Shown here piece after piece: positions 1 to 15,300 of a stretch of 64,000 nucleotides of DNA. The notes below the pieces were generated by a model. That model saw only the letters and a list, made by a program, of their open reading frames with translations, searched no databases and had not been told where the DNA came from. Source of the stretch: Phoronis australis (Eukaryota > Phoronida > Phoronidae); assembly GCA_002633005.1 (NCBI GenBank), contig NMRA01000485.1, forward strand, positions 266,419-330,418. The letters are read 5' to 3'. A program made the position numbers and the translations under genes. Position 1 is the first letter of the stretch. The number at the start of each line of letters is the position of its first letter.

Positions 1-645
1 AAACTGAAATTGAATTTTCTTGATTCAATTTTGGCATTCATCATTTCTCGAATAACGGACAACGCATTTTGTATCAACAGTCCAACAATAAATTTTTCAT
101 AAATCGTCATTTTCATGTGTCTCTATAATGGGCAACGTGGATGTGAATGATTGTTTGTCGTTGATTATATCTCTAATTTGGGATGTCGAGTATTGACTAT
201 TTCTAAAATTCTAAATATTTCCATTAGCAAAATTATTTTTTTTTCACTGGAGAAGTTTTTGTATTTTGAGGAAAAAAATTGGTCACTTATGTTATTAACA
301 GTTTTATGACTAATCATGTTATTTTACACTGAACTTCAAGTGGTCGAGTGTCTAGACGGAGACATCGCTAATAAGATTGCTCGTAAAAAATCCTTCGATG
401 ACATTTTACCTGTCGAGATTGGGCAACTCGATATCCGTCGGCATTGGTCAAAGACACCACATTGTTGTAGTTATCAATTAGATTGTTTCAGGCTAATGTT
501 ATTGTACTCTAGGTAATCAGGCCCATCATAAAGAAACTTGGAGCAACAATAGTATTTTTGTTTTGAAAGTTTCTAAATAGTATGTTGTTGAATAGTTCAC
601 GAAAAGTACATGTAGGTTTTTGAATTTTGAAATTTGGACATGAGA

Positions 646-1112
646 GTGGCGGATCTAGGATATTATAAGGGGGGGAGGGGGGCAAAATTTTGTCTCATAA
701 AGAATCATGCAAAGTACGATTGTAGAGATGCCTAGCACTGAATGGGGAGAGGTTGGGAGGGGGGGCTTTCTCCCCTCCCGCCCACGAGAAAATTTTGTTT
801 TTGCCTCTAAAAACAAGCATTTTCCTTGATTCCTGAAGTATTATCAAAGCAAAAGAAAAAACGGAACGTGTCCATCTGGAAAATCTTTAGATGCTGCGCT
901 CTTCAACTCACGACCCGTCTGCCTAAACGCTCGCGCTTTACCACTGCAGCACCGTGCTTCCACTTACGATACGATACAAAGAGAAATACTCGACATTGTT
1001 CACAGCATTTGGGCGCTAAACCTGTTTCTTTCTGTAATGTTTATTACACGCTTTATACATGTATTTATGCAATCAGTTCATAACAAAAGTCCCCCCCCCC
1101 TAAATCCGCCTG
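646..1112. mobile_element. MITE-like element with G-run/C-run inverted ends
   Basis: The left end reads GTGGCGGATCTAGGA followed shortly by a run of G. The right end is a run of C followed by TAAATCCGCC, so the ends are imperfect inverted repeats of each other. A related element with the same ends is at about 44472-44625. Inside, on the minus strand around 900-960, is a stretch resembling tRNA A-box and B-box sequence (GCTGCAGTGGTAAAGCGC and GGTCGTGAGTT). The element may therefore be composite, or carry a SINE insertion. No coding capacity is convincing. Confidence 0.5.
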
Positions 1113-1600
1113 TGTTGTGACTTTTACATCCTGAAATGTTTGTACAATACTGCCATATAATGTTCTTCATTAATTCTGCTGGATGTGCAACATACATGTT
1201 ATTGAGCCAGTTACCAAACTACTAGGCAGCAGGTAAGCCAAGTGTCATCGTACAATTCTCGGCATGTGATTTGTCTCCAGTATAATCTACATTCTTGTGC
1301 TATTCAGTGTTAACTTCATACAGCATTTGAGAGCAGAATTTACACCCATAGTCATTACCCGTCTCATGTATTGGTAAGATGTAAAGGGTGCATGGTTTGA
1401 TATTAATAAAACTGTGAAGTATTGTGCAGGACAGTGTGTCAGAAGTAAATACAGTGCTCCCTGGAGTTTCACTCATCTGTATTTTGACTTGCTCTGTTTT
1501 CATGTTGAGCAACAAGTCATGCTTAGATTTTAAGTTTTTGAGTTGAGGTAATGATCTGTGATGTTGTGATTATGTTGTTGAGAGGACAGTCCTTTGAATG

Positions 1601-1834
1601 CAGAGTTTGGAATGACCAATGACAAAAAAGAAAATTTTCCAGGTGATGTATCGTTCCACAAATAAATGGGCTTGTGAGATACAACTATTTTTTGTGGGTA
1701 AAATTGAACTGAACTAAAATGTTCTTGCATGAATTAAGTCGAAATAATGATAAAGAGGAAACTGGAAGTCAAGTAGGAGGAAATCGAAGCAAAAAAGAGG
1801 AAATCCTCTTAAAACGGGAAAATTCCAAGCCCGA
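1601..1834. mobile_element. Degraded copy of the CAGGGCTTGGAA-ended transposon family
   Basis: The left end reads CAGAGTTTGGAATGACCAATG and the right end AATTCCAAGCCCGA, degraded versions of the inverted termini of the copies at 18838-19097, 24410-24817 and 33439-33956. The interior matches the reverse complement of the 18838-19097 copy: both contain runs like GAGGAAATC and an AAACTGGAA stretch. No intact target-site duplication is visible, so this is probably the oldest copy. Confidence 0.7.
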
Positions 1835-2787
1835 GACTGATTAATAGCTGGTTTCCTATCTGACAGTTCAATTAATTTATTTTTTGTTTATTTAGGATAT
1901 GCCATGTGCTGGTCTAATTTGGAATGTTATCACGGATTGTTAAACTGCTTTCTGAGCTCTCCAAATTGTAATCCGTAGGCCCACACTAGTGTTTGATACT
2001 ATGTTACTTAGACGTGGAGTCCGGACAGATTATCTACCCATGTAACCATGTATAGTATTTTCAGACGAAAAACGCACGTCTCTTACCATATAGCATGAAA
2101 AGCATTGCCAAGCAACCATTTCCGCTTTTGAACTTCATCTGCTTCCTTTTCGTACAAATTGTCTCTTTATCAAACTATTTTTGGGCGTTCTCACGAAATG
2201 TCGACGTCATGACCGTTGATTAGCAGTTCTAGGCGAGCCTACGCATGGACAAGATGGTCTCTCCACCTGGCGACTGGGCACATCCCAAAAAGTATTGAGA
2301 CTGTTTTGACCAATTACCCCAAGGGCATATTTCAATTTTGAACCAAGGTGATTTCATGACCTTTGACCTCAATGAACATCTTGTTGCTACTTGTCAGTTA
2401 CTAATTAACTTGTATAGTCACTTATCTAAAAATTCCTCAGGAAATGTCAGTGTTAATGCATGTTGTGATTCGTAATAAAGTGCCGCTTGATGTTAACTGT
2501 CTTTAGCAATCACTAGGTGGCGTTATAGTCTCTGTCAAGTCAATAGGTGGCTCTACAATCAAGGTACATCTCTTTTGAATGTTCCAAATCTCTAAATAAC
2601 ATATCCCAAACTACAATTAAAGTCAATGAACTTAATCATAACAATGGACATCTCCTGAAAGTGGGGGCACTGGTAATTTGCAATTTTTTAAACAGTGTGT
2701 CCAGTGCTTTTGCTGCTTATTCACAAATTACTGTTTATCAATGAAAGCAGTTGAAAAAGTTATAATTACGGATTCTCAACCAGTTTT

Positions 2788-2793
2788 TTTATT
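2788..2793 (-). terminator. Candidate CCT3 polyadenylation signal
   Basis: TTTATT on the plus strand is AATAAA on the minus strand, about 510 bases past the CCT3 stop codon. It is the nearest canonical hexamer I noticed in the right orientation. The assignment rests on position only. Confidence 0.35.
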
Positions 2794-3304
2794 CGCAAGG
2801 CACGACTTTACTGCTGCGTCATGAGCACGACACTCTAAATTCTTTTTAAGCCTTTTCCTTCATCTAGTGCCTGACGTTGGCTATGCATCGGTCACTATCA
2901 CATTTTCGGAAACTCTATATATTGCACACTGCATCTATGGCCTTGCTCAGTAATTATGATACGCGTCTTCATTAAAAAAAAGTGAGACAAGATGACAATC
3001 AAAACCAATGGAGATATTACAGGATTATATTCATTCAAGCACTTCAACAGGGGCACACAAAACAAACGTAAAAAAAAAAATTTTACACAGCTATCCACAA
3101 TCACGTAAACTTCTTACAACTGAAGACTCGTTGCACTGTGGACATCCTAGTCACCTATTGTCTGAACCAATGAAGTCACTGTTTTCAATTAAATAGCAGT
3201 ACACAGGTTCCAAGATATTTGCTGGGTGTGTACAGAAGTATCGTCAGCCACCGTAAGTACGTCAAATCGTAGTACTTTGGTGTGACTGACACGCGCACGT
3301 GCTC

Positions 3305-6300
3305 CTACTGTTCGGGGGCAGCAGGGGCGCTGGGCTGTCCCTCGCCTCCGATCTGTTTCTTGGTGCCAGACACGATATCATCGATTCTCAACAGTAGGAT
3401 GGCAGTCTGTAACCACAACATGTCACAGGATCACAAACACAGCTGACACATGCCACTAAATTTTCATGGTTCACTTTCAGGCCACCCAAACGACACCGCT
3501 CACACACCAATGACTGTAGCCTCAGTTCACGAACTCTAACTTGAGCCTGCATTCGCAAACCATGACATGTATCCAAAAAACACAGCTCACGGACTCACAT
3601 CCATTAACACGTCGCTGAGCAATAAAGAGTCTGAGCATCATGTTTTCAGGTGCAAAGCCATGTTTGCGGTCCACGAGCCACAGTTTTTGCAGATTGAGTC
3701 AGTGAGCTGAATTAACAGGTTTGAGAACATACTGTTCATATTGCATGTGCTGTGTTGTTCAGGTAGCAGGACTTTTCACAAGGATGGTTATTTTTCCCAA
3801 AAAAGGAAACATGACATGTTATGAATGTTGTAAAGCATTACTGAATGCATGATACGACAATATGACTTGAAAAACAAGTTTTCTCATTGATCACATTAAA
3901 GTTTGTGTGATTTTGATTTAACACCCTTTGTTTTCTCATTTACCGCAAATATTTTTTATTATTTTTATACAGCCATGGCCTAACTTTATACAACACATGT
4001 TGTATTGTTTTCATTTGTTTTATAAATAATTCATTGTACACTTTCATGGAACGGTTTTAGTCAACCAATATTTTATTAAATTGACAGCACACAGCATTGT
4101 GATCATTACTGATTGTTGCATTTTAAATGTTCCCAAAAATGCACAATTAATTCCACCAATCAGGCCTTGGCCTTTTATACAGCACATATTAGCCGTTATA
4201 TATCCCTAACTTTCACAACAAAAATGGCCGTTGTTTAATAAGTATTTATTGACTGGAATACTTAAGGAAGTATCTTCTTTGAAAAACCACTAAGATGTAG
4301 GAATTCCAGGATAGAGGTGTTACAAGATCGGAGTAATGCAAGGAATGACAATATTGCTCTGCTTTCGTACCATATCCTAGAGCTCTTCATAAACCACTGT
4401 ACTGTGTTCCTCATTATCAAAATGACCCAGAATTAACCCAAATGACAACGGAGCACAAGCAGAACCCCCCCAAAGTGAATATCCAGTGCACGCGAACTTC
4501 CCCGTCACAACTGAGCGCAAGAGGAATTTGAGCTAGCATGATAAGACGAGAAACATAATTTCTGAGCGGTTATTTTTGCCATGCACCATGTCTACCACAC
4601 TGCTCAATCTAATGTTTACCTCAATAGCCGTCTTGAACGTCTGTGCCTTGACTGCGAACGGCTCCCACACACCATACTCCTTCATGTCCACCAGTTTCCC
4701 TGATTCTCCATCCACTCCCCAGGTAGCGTTGCCGGCTGTGGCATGCTTTGCCTACAAACACAGTACACCACTATCAATCATAACAGTGGCTGGATCACCA
4801 AATCAAAGGCTCCCTTATGTCAAATGGGAGTACAAACGTTAAACAATAATAAGCACAACAGCATCATTAAACTGCACTAAACCATCAAAACCTAAGAACA
4901 AAGACATCTGTCACTGAAAGTTAAAACACAAATGAATCCTTTTCTTGGGGACAGGCATTCAAAGCAGCCCCATGGCTTCAAAACAACAATTAAGACCAGT
5001 TGTTGGTGCTATGTGCCTTGTGTGGTCATGTAGATCACAGTCTGACCAACACCGGACAGGGGCCACTCACCCTAAGTGCAGTGATGGTCCTGATGGTGTT
5101 GGCGCCACAGTTCTGGATCAGTGTCCTTGGGATGACCTCCAGAGCCCGTGAGATGGCACGGTACGGCCACTGGTGAACCCCTGTGATACTCTTTGCTTTC
5201 TCGTTCAGGGCCTGGGAGTGTGGATAACAAAACAGACATTTTAATATAAAATCCGACAACATGCAGAGCTATGGTAGCACACACAGAATCAATGGCAAAT
5301 CATCAACAAATGTTTCAGCATCTTATTAAAGAGATGCGGATTCAACGTTTTTAAAAACTGAGCATTTTCTCAGTGGCATTTTCGCTGAAGCTCCGTTTTA
5401 CCAATAATTTGCTGCTTGCTCAGTCGATTGGTTCTCAAAACAAAAAAAGAACATTACCGCTGTCAGATACAACCGACAGCTACTACTAACAAATGGTTGT
5501 CCACTGCAAAGCAATCGTCAATCCACTTGAGTAACAAACTTGGAGGATTCTGAACTGGTATTTAAAATGTAAAAATATTAAAATTAAGGTAACTAGTACT
5601 GAAATATATGAATACCGCAAAAGGAAGATAGACTAGACGATGAATTACACCCATTTTACGGTAATGCATAAAACACAAGATCACACGGTCAATTCTCAAA
5701 TTCCTTTACCTCAACTACCACCTTTGTTTCAACTCACCACAGCACAAGCCATCTCACCCGCGCCGCCTCCTGGCACAAGACGAGGATCGACCATGACGTT
5801 ACGAGCGACATTCATGGCGTCCTGGAGATTCCGTTCGACTTCATTAAGAATGTCCTTACTGGCTCCCCGAAGCAGGATGGTACAGGCTTTGGGATTCTTG
5901 CACTCCGTCAGGAATGTGAAGTACCTGCAGTGATGAAGAAGCGCAGTGCAACAAAGGGGAATCCGGTTCTTGTCATGACATTTTCACTAACACAATTGCT
6001 ATTTCGCAAACAGCCCACTATTTTCTCACCACTTTTATCTTTTCACACGTATTGTATCTCATCTCTTGAACATTTCTTCCCCTAACACCACAGTTCAGAA
6101 CAAGAACTTCTGACTCGTAGGTATTCCTTATACCTTATAAGGAGAGAACACCTACGGAGATGTGAAATTGTTGTGTGTGTGTGTGCGTGCGTGTGTGATA
6201 GAAATATGACCACAAAATGTGCAGTACATGAGAAAGTGGACAGAGTGTAATTCTATTAGTCGATCCATTGTGCTGGTGCGTTCAGTATGGTCTTCAGCAA

Positions 6301-9300
6301 ACAATCAAATCTTGTGGAAAAAATATACAGTCTACTTCTAGTAATCAGTTCTTGTTGATTGCCACAAAGAGAAATAATAAGACCAGTGTAGACTTACTCA
6401 TCGCCAATGTTCTTGATCTCATACAGTCCACACTCGGTACCAATGTCGTCCTCTTTCACTTCATCTGTTCGGTTCACGATAGTTGCACCAGTCGCCCTGA
6501 CAATACCCAAGGTGGTAAAACATTTCATACACCCCTTAACAATTACACAGCCGCCAACAGTCGAAAATCAACAAGCGGGATACTTGGGTGTAAGCCATAT
6601 TCACTGCAACGGGCAAATTTTTGCCACAGCACCCAGAAACATCCTGGCATTATTTTTTTAGTCGTACCAACGGAATAGGACTAGGAAATAGGGTGGAAAA
6701 GCACAGAACTATACGAAAATATGTAAACTGCGTCGCGTTTTCCAAAAAGCACGACATTCCCAGGCTGTGGAAAGACACAGGACAAAGCTTCAAAAGTGAA
6801 CGCTGGTGAGTATGCAAATTAGCCATGTCAGTACTGTAGGCAGATCCACGTTAAGTTGGTCTCGTAGAATATCCTAAATAGCAAAAGGGAAGCCTCAAGG
6901 CACAAGGCACAGAAAGGTCTAAGTGATCAAATGTTATACGAATACGGCGTTGCATTGTGCGGGAAACGTGACAGTCACGGGAAATTACTATGTACATGAA
7001 TAAAACAATGAAATCAGCGATGTACAGGACCACCCATCTTCAACATTCATAATATCAACACAAAACCCCATTTGACACTTTTTCCTCCAATGTACAGGAA
7101 TTCAGTGATTTCATAGACTTAGTGTTTGTCACAACTGGATTCAGCCACTGCGTCACCTCACCTGGCTATCCTGTTGTTGTCCGACTTGCGCACCCGTCGT
7201 ATTACGCTAATGTTGGCTTTGACCAGGAAGTGCTGGGCGAGGTCGGACACACCCTTCTCCGTGATCACAAGGTCGGGCTTCAGAGCGATGATGTCATTAC
7301 ACACGTTACGGATGTATTGCTCCTCTAGCTCAAGGATACGGCTGAAATAGGTCAAAGGTAAGGAGACTACAGCATGCGTGACATGGTGAGGTCCTGAAAT
7401 CTCATTCCGCAAGTTACCGAGGTTCTATTTTACCTCTAGCTCAAGTATACGACTGTTAATGCTATGTAGGACCTTATCAACAAGTCCGCAATTATCCAAA
7501 TATCTACAACACTACAGATTTTCACTTAGCAAGTGTTTCTGAAAGGTATATTTGACAACAAAGGCCGCCAATAATTATAAAAATGTTCAAGATCAAATGC
7601 GAAAAGCACCGTTACAATTTTATAAATTTTCATTTCACTTTCATTTAACACAAAACTGACAGCGCCTCCAGCAAAAGTGAAACAGTTTCAAAAGAATTCC
7701 CAAAAGCGCTTTTCAGAACAGTGCATAAAGCATTGTATTTGACAGTTTCATAAGAATTCAATAAGCCATTTCTGAGATGACATTTCTCTAAGGTCCAACA
7801 AAACCTTAAGGGACTACAGCATATGCGACAAGACAGAAGTGTCCGAGTCCATACAAACTCAACGCACCATAGTACGAAGGATTGCAACATGATGATGGGC
7901 TTGATCGCAAACATTTTTAAGTCTGGTTTGCACGCCACCCAATGAACGTAAGTCTGGAAAGATTTCTGCTCCAACCAGGACTCGAATCTGGGATCTTATG
8001 CTAACTGTGCAGACACTCTAGTCCACTGAGTCATTGGAACCACCGGTTGAAAACAGAAATCCAATCAGACGTAGTTGTGGGCTTCATGACCCTTTGACAA
8101 CAAAAAGAATCTGGCTAAATTCAAGGTACAAGGTTACATACTACATTCCGCCATCTACATTTCAGAGCCTAAACAAGTTAGCTTCATGTGTCATTTAACA
8201 CCAAAAGATGAAGCGGCCTAGATGGCTTACGCAAAGTCCATTTCTTTAGTGATCTCAATGTTGGTCTGACTCTCGCCCTTCTTGTACTCCAGTGAACAGT
8301 CTAGCAGCATGATACGCGGATTCTCTATCTTCCTGTAAATGCAAACACACAAAATAAAGTCCGTGTACAGAAAGATGGTACACAATCGCATACCAAAAAA
8401 CAAAGATTGCAAGCGGTGTGCTTTTCGTCAGCAGTGTAAGGAAAAAAGCTAGATATGATAAATGATAAGACTAAACATGGCAGTGTGAGCTGCTAAGTTA
8501 AAATGCGTCATAAAAGAAAATGCGAGCACGAACAGAATTGAACTGAGACATTCTACGGGTACTCATAAGACACGCATGACCTAACAACCGACAAAGAACC
8601 GGGGATATGACAAACACAAGCATGCTTGGACAGTACTAGTATACAGATGGGGAAGATCTGAACAGACTCTCAGATATACTCGAGTGTTCGAAAGCCTAAT
8701 TGTGCCAACTAACAAGAACTTGTAATAGATTCATTGGCCAGGAGTAACAATAAGCCAAAGCTTGTGTTAGTAATTCTGAGTAGACCACTGACTGGCAGGT
8801 TAAACCTAAAATGACCAGAAGAAGGAATCCTACTAAATCTGAAGTGTTAAACAACGAGCATGGAACTTATTAAAAACTTTAGATCTACGGAAAAATGTAG
8901 CTGAACCTGAAACCCTACAGTACTGAAGGACCATACCTCCTCATTTTGGGGTGGACAACATCCTTGTTGAACATGACACCTTTAAGAACACTAGACTCCT
9001 CTATGGTACCACCAGGTATCTACAAAAGTAAAAACATGTCAACTGAACAGTACAAGTGGTAGTTCGTGTTGAATCTGTTTCTAACACACCACATCCCCTT
9101 ACAAGTGTAATGTCGAGTAATTAGCACAAGTCAGTATCACAATGTACAGCGTTTGGAGACTTTGACCAAGATGGTGAAAATACGATTTGCTGAAGGAAAA
9201 GCCAAGGGTTTAAGAGCAAAACTCTCACAAATATAGCAGCTTTTGAAATGAAGTTGACAATGTCGAAATTCAGTTAAGTTTCAGCACACAAAACCGCGCC

Positions 9301-12300
9301 TAAACATTCATTTCTTTTTACAAGAACCCACTTCAATTTTGGCTAAATCTCTGCAAAATCTCGATAGGTGTTGCTCCACACACATAGTCGAACTGGCGAC
9401 AACTAACAGTGCAATTCCATTAATAAATAAACAAACAGTCGCTAGGTATGATATCATCATGTTGAACTCTGACAAAAGGTCAACAAAAATGCTATTTCAT
9501 TGGAGCAAGTTTGGCTGGTCTGCCAAATAAGTCTGGCAGAGTTCTGTCAAAGTTTGCGTAATTTACATTGAAAACTAATGTACAGCACATGAAAGAGACA
9601 TGAAAATGCATAATGTTGCAATGCACCAGTAACCAACAGGAAGCAGCTACGGTTGCTCGTGTCATTGAAGAAGACTTTTCAGTATACACAATATTAAAAT
9701 TTTCGAGGCCTTATCAAATTTAGGTTTACCTAGATTAAACACATTAAAAATAGCAACTATTTGCACACAGTTCACCTCAGTCTATCAACCCTTCCTTCTA
9801 ACTTTGCCTGCTGTCCCTAGGTGTCTCCACTGCTATGCAGTGAGCAGAAAAGTCCACTATATAAAAATGCTGAAACAAAGTGGCAAAACAACTCCAAAAT
9901 TACTCACTTTTTCAACTTTGGCGTATCGCTTAATATCAATCTCCTTCCTCCCATTCTCCTCCATAGCAACGGTTGCCGTGGCATCAATGGCTATTTGACA
10001 AGCTAAGTCAGACCTGGAGGAGCACAACGTGTTAACTAAACAATCACCACTGTCACCGAGCACTCAAGAATAACTACCCTCACATGAAACCACGACCGCC
10101 TTGGTTTAATTCCTCGTTCAGAAGTGGAACGTCAAAAAACAGATCCGATGTTTAAAACAAGCGTTCACAAAAGGCGTCCTCACTGCAGTCTTATGCGTAT
10201 TTAGCAGAGATTAGACTCAGACCACAATTGGTACAATGGAATGGAACTGCAACAATGATAAGCAGACAGAACTGCTGTCTGATTTAGGACAAACGACAAG
10301 ACAGATGAGATGTGAACCTTTTCCATGAGGCATATCGGACACTTTGACTCTGAACCCTACATAATTTAACACACAAAGAGAAAGCACTCTTATGATGCAA
10401 CATTACAAAATAATGTCTGTATGTCCGGTCTGACCCATTATGTACATAAGGGCACAAGTTCAGGTGACTAGCCAGTCACACTATACATTCAACGGTCGTT
10501 AACGCCCATCTGTGTCCAGCTTGCTAGTGAGATACTGAACTCACAACATAAAATTTGAAGATATATTAAGCTACTTTCAAGGATCATGACGTGGGGTTGG
10601 AAAAATCGCACACCAGAGGTCGCCACAGGAAAATGCTATCTTCACGCGAAATGCTGGAACAAGCATCAGCAGAAGTACAGCATAATTATATTCAAACCGA
10701 GAAGACAGCGAAAGTGAAGATTTTCTGGTTACTTCAAAAAACTTACGCAGGGTGTTTATTTTTGTCATATGGCTGACCTTTGACCTAATGTGCTGTATTT
10801 CCATGTTTCCCCAAGTTATCTGTGGACACAGGTTGTTGTCACTGTCTTGCATTAGCCTAACAACCTCGACAGCGGTGTAAAAGAGTGCCGTGAACTTTGC
10901 ACTGTTGTTGCAATATACCCCCTTTAGTTGCAAATCAAACTCTTTGTTGCGGGTCAAAACACGGTATTCGTGCCAGTTCAACTCAACATATCCGCTCTGC
11001 AAGCTAACCACTCACCATTTCCTAATGAACTTTGTTCCTACACAACTCTTGACTATCTTTAGCATTTCCTCCCTATTGTTGACATCCACTGGTATACTGA
11101 AACAGTAAGCAACGCATTACAAACACCGCTGACCTACAGCCATTTCTGATACAATGGCAATGGACTGTTCCAAGAAAAGAAAGTCCTGAGCCCTTTAGTA
11201 CTACATGCAGCAATTTTTGTTAAAATCTGAAGAGAGCAGATATTTTGCAACCTCTTGTATTGATGATGTTTACTTGTCAATCATACTGCACAGTAACCAT
11301 GACAATGTCCCAATACAGCAGGATCCCTGTAATAGACGGCACTACCATTTAAGATGACCTAAATATCATAAAAGCGCACAGAACAGCCTTGGGAATGATC
11401 TATGACCTGTGTACCTGACTTGGTCGCGTAGTATTTCCACAAGATCTTCCAGAGCCTGCCTGTAGGCACCAATGATGACGGTGGGGTGCATCTCCTGCTC
11501 CAGGAACTGCTGGGACACGGCCAGCACCTCACCGGCTGAAATATCAACAGGGGTGACTGAGGTCAGCTGATAAGGTCATCAAGGTTTAGGAAGGTCAGCT
11601 GACGAGGTCAACAAGGGTTAGTAAGGCTAGCTGACGAGGTCATCAAGGACTGGCACGAGACACCGACAGTCTGATTACATGCGGATGCGACAATACAGTA
11701 ATTTTCAAATTAAGTTGACGGAGCACCTATTCATTGACAGTTGGTGAAACTTCGGAGAGTACAGGCCAAAATGTAATTTATTAGTAGGCTGTTAGTGACA
11801 GACTAAACAAAATTTCATTTTCAATATCTGGTATAAGAATTCGATAAATCACCTTTTTACAAAACTAAACCCAAAATTGACATTTTTCATTTTTCATGGG
11901 ACTCTGACATTGCTGTGCTCATAACATTGTCTAAGGGTAGCTATCTAGTATAACAAATTCACTTTATACTACTTATCTTTCATGAAAATAAAATTTCACC
12001 TCTTATATTGTCTCCCAAATTAGTGAGATTTATCCGTACAAAGTCATTCTATTCAAAACTTCTAACAACGCATTATGTGATAATGGTAATATAGAAATAA
12101 CACCACAGGACACTAATGACAGTTTAACAATGACAAGTCACAACACAGCTTATGGTATTAGCTTTCCAACATCCACTCTAGATAATTCCACTCCTAATAC
12201 GGACACATCTAAGAGCCCTTTCTTGATGCAAGTTTTACTTTGGGGTGGGCGTAAGTACAAAATCATGCCATGCGGACAAGTCACTGCTTACCCAGAATGA

Positions 12301-15300
12301 TGACGGACGTGGTGCCGTCCCCCACTTCCTCATCTTGGGTGCGGGCGATCTCTATCATTGACTTGGCAGCAGGGTGCTGCACGGTGATCTATAGCAAACA
12401 ACACTCAACTTATTATTCACAGAACACACGCATCAACGGGCCCAAACAATTTTTGCGGAATGATTACGATGACATAGCTTTACTTCCTTTAGGATTTTGA
12501 GAGCATGCTGGGATGTGTGCGTGACAACTTCGATGAAACTTGGGACTTTTACCAGGTCACCAAACAAAATCATTTGCAAAAAACATCTAACTTACAGTGA
12601 CTAATGAAGAAAAATTATGGAATTATTTTGAATATGAAAACAGCATTCTTTCAAAACGAGAAATTCAGATGAAGTTTTTCTTACTTAATCAATGAAGTTA
12701 CTTTCAAAAATATTGTAAAGTTGGATGGTCTTCTCTCAGTAATACAACATGATAAGTTAAAGAATGCAATTCAGCTGACAAACACATCCCATCACAGACA
12801 ACTCGCTTAGAGTTTTAACAGCCAGCATCAAGCTCCTACAACATAAACTGAAACTGAACACTGCGAGTAACCTCAATTTGAATATCACAGCAAATGGGGA
12901 AGTAGGTCACCTACCTCTCTGAGGATGGCGTTGCCATCGTTGGTCATCACGATGCCCCCCATAGGGTCCATCAACATCTTCAACATGGCACGTGGACCTA
13001 GGCATGTTCGGATGATGTCAGCTATCGTCTGCAACAATAGTAACCTCAATAGCTAGTCGTACACTGACTCAGTGTCTCAATACATGTCGATTCAACTACA
13101 TCCATACTTTAAGACTGGCAGCTGACACATGAGTCTTCATTAAGACTGGGACAAAGAAAAGATCTTTCTCGCAGAGTCAAAATACAATCAGAACTTGTAA
13201 GAAGGGTTGCCGGATCCAGATGTCTTGTCTTATCATATAGAATGTTGGCGATTATCGAATACAGATAGAGATGTACTCTAATTCGTTTATTTTTGAAAAG
13301 GAACAAGACCAACTGCAACAAGTAGTGGCGCTTTAGAAACTATGTGAAGTGCAAAGTTACGTTAATATTGTGCATATTGAAATCAGAGAGAAAATAGCTC
13401 TTTGTATCTGTCATCATAACTTTGCATTTTTGACAAGTAAATAATTTCTACAGGTAGGCTATCTTTTAAAACCATTATTAAGCTGTCATAAATCGCAAAA
13501 CCTATTTTTCATTTAAACCACTTATGGTAACGATTATGAAACAAGTTTACGGACTAAAATTTTCACTTCATTCAAGGGTATGTGAAGAATCTTCAGCGAT
13601 ATTTATTACACTGCGGTGATTTGTTTTATCACTAAATTTGTAATAAGGGAGGGGGGGAAGGGACTTTTATTTTGTACCTACCGCCCATGTTTTTCATTTA
13701 ATTCTCCAACCCATGACCCATAATTTTTCAAATAATAGGTTACAATATCAAATCCAACACTTGCAAACAAATTGCCTCCAGGATGACCTTAAGAACTTAG
13801 ATCATCGACAGACAAGAACTAGTCGTCTTGTCCAAAACTGTCAAAAACTAAAGTAGCCAAGAGGGTGGTCAAATACGAAAATGACTTCTGTCAACGCATT
13901 CATCTCTGCTATATATTTTTGTGCCAAATTTCCAGTTGTGCCAAGTAATTTTTTTCATGAGATAATCAACCTTTCTTGTCAAAAACTAACAGGGTGTCAC
14001 AGTAATTGAATCCAGCGTCCAAAAATTGACTGGTGCCGGCACATTCTTGCGATATACTTCTATTTCGAATTTCATCGTGATCAGTGAAGCAGTTTTTGAG
14101 ACAATCAACATACAAGGAAAGGCTACTCGAAAACTAAAGTGGCCAAGATTGCCAACTCCACCCGGAAATTGACCGATGCCTTGCCAAGTACCTCTTTACC
14201 AATTTCATCACGATCCGCCAAGTGGTTCTTGAGATAATTGATGGGCAAGAAATGATGACGACAGACAGACCCACTACAAAGTTTTTATGGGTGCAGAAAA
14301 ATTCCATGTGAGATCACTACTCATATCAGTTACCAGAAACTTGCTTTTCAAAGACACCTGTGAGCAATACTTTTGGCAGCCACCAGGTGTCTCTGTTCAC
14401 CATGTGTCTGTAATTTCAATAAGATTTTTTCAATTTCATGGATCTGTGAATCTCAAACTGTCTCCAGAAACGCTTTTAGAATGCTATGTCAAGTGAATAC
14501 TATTACAATATCTATCTTACTCTTCATACTTTTTATTTAAAAATCCTCAATTTTCTTCTATGTGTTAACACCAGTTAGTGTTGCAGAAATTTTCATTCTA
14601 ATACGACTGCAGTACAACATGAGCTTGTAATCAAGTTGCCCATGACTTGATTAATGGCGTAGCGTACATATTGCACTATGTACACTAGCGACATGGGTTT
14701 GTTTTTAGTTCTGGCATGTGTTTGGTTGTTTGCCAAGTGAATTTTTGGCGAGTTTTGATTTCTTTTGAGATGTGCTGAAAATACTGACCGCTGGACATTT
14801 ACAGGTCAAAAAATACCACCCAGTTTTAATGCTATACTTCTTACAAGAACGACCACCCGTAATTTGAGTTTTTTCTGAAGACCACCACCCATGAATTTTT
14901 GTTTCAGCTGTGCCCCCCCCCCAAACGGATTTTGCTGGTACAGCCCTAAGTTAAAATATCATATAAAACCTAACAAATAACAAGCTCATTAAAAATATTT
15001 CTGACCCAGATTACCCTGGTTATAGATCCCTCAAGAAACCTCGACATGGAAGAAACATACCAGTGCTATGAGTACTTAACACACTAAGTAAAAAAAGTTA
15101 TTTGAATGAGACCCATTCACTTAAATGTGCTGTTTTTCATAATGGAGTACTTCAGGCAACACCTACTCACTCAGAAACTACCAGCGTGACACCGGGTCTC
15201 AAGGAATAACAAATTCTCAGTTCTTAGAAGACCAGAAACAGTTTGGCACTAGTCGGATATAATGGGCTCTTGATTTAGAGAGCCAGTTTCATCCACAGGC

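Larger units (their letters stand above)
1..3304. other. Intergenic region downstream of CCT3
   Basis: No exon with recognisable protein similarity was found on either strand. The stretch is AT-rich and contains two transposon-like remnants (about 646-1112 and 1601-1834), listed separately. The short open frames here have no family resemblance and fall partly inside these repeats. The 3' UTR of CCT3 probably lies in roughly 2770-3304. Confidence 0.6.

Noticed and set aside
6268-6678. 136-codon plus-strand open frame
   Set aside because: It is the antisense shadow of CCT3 exon 11 (6398-6496) plus intron sequence.
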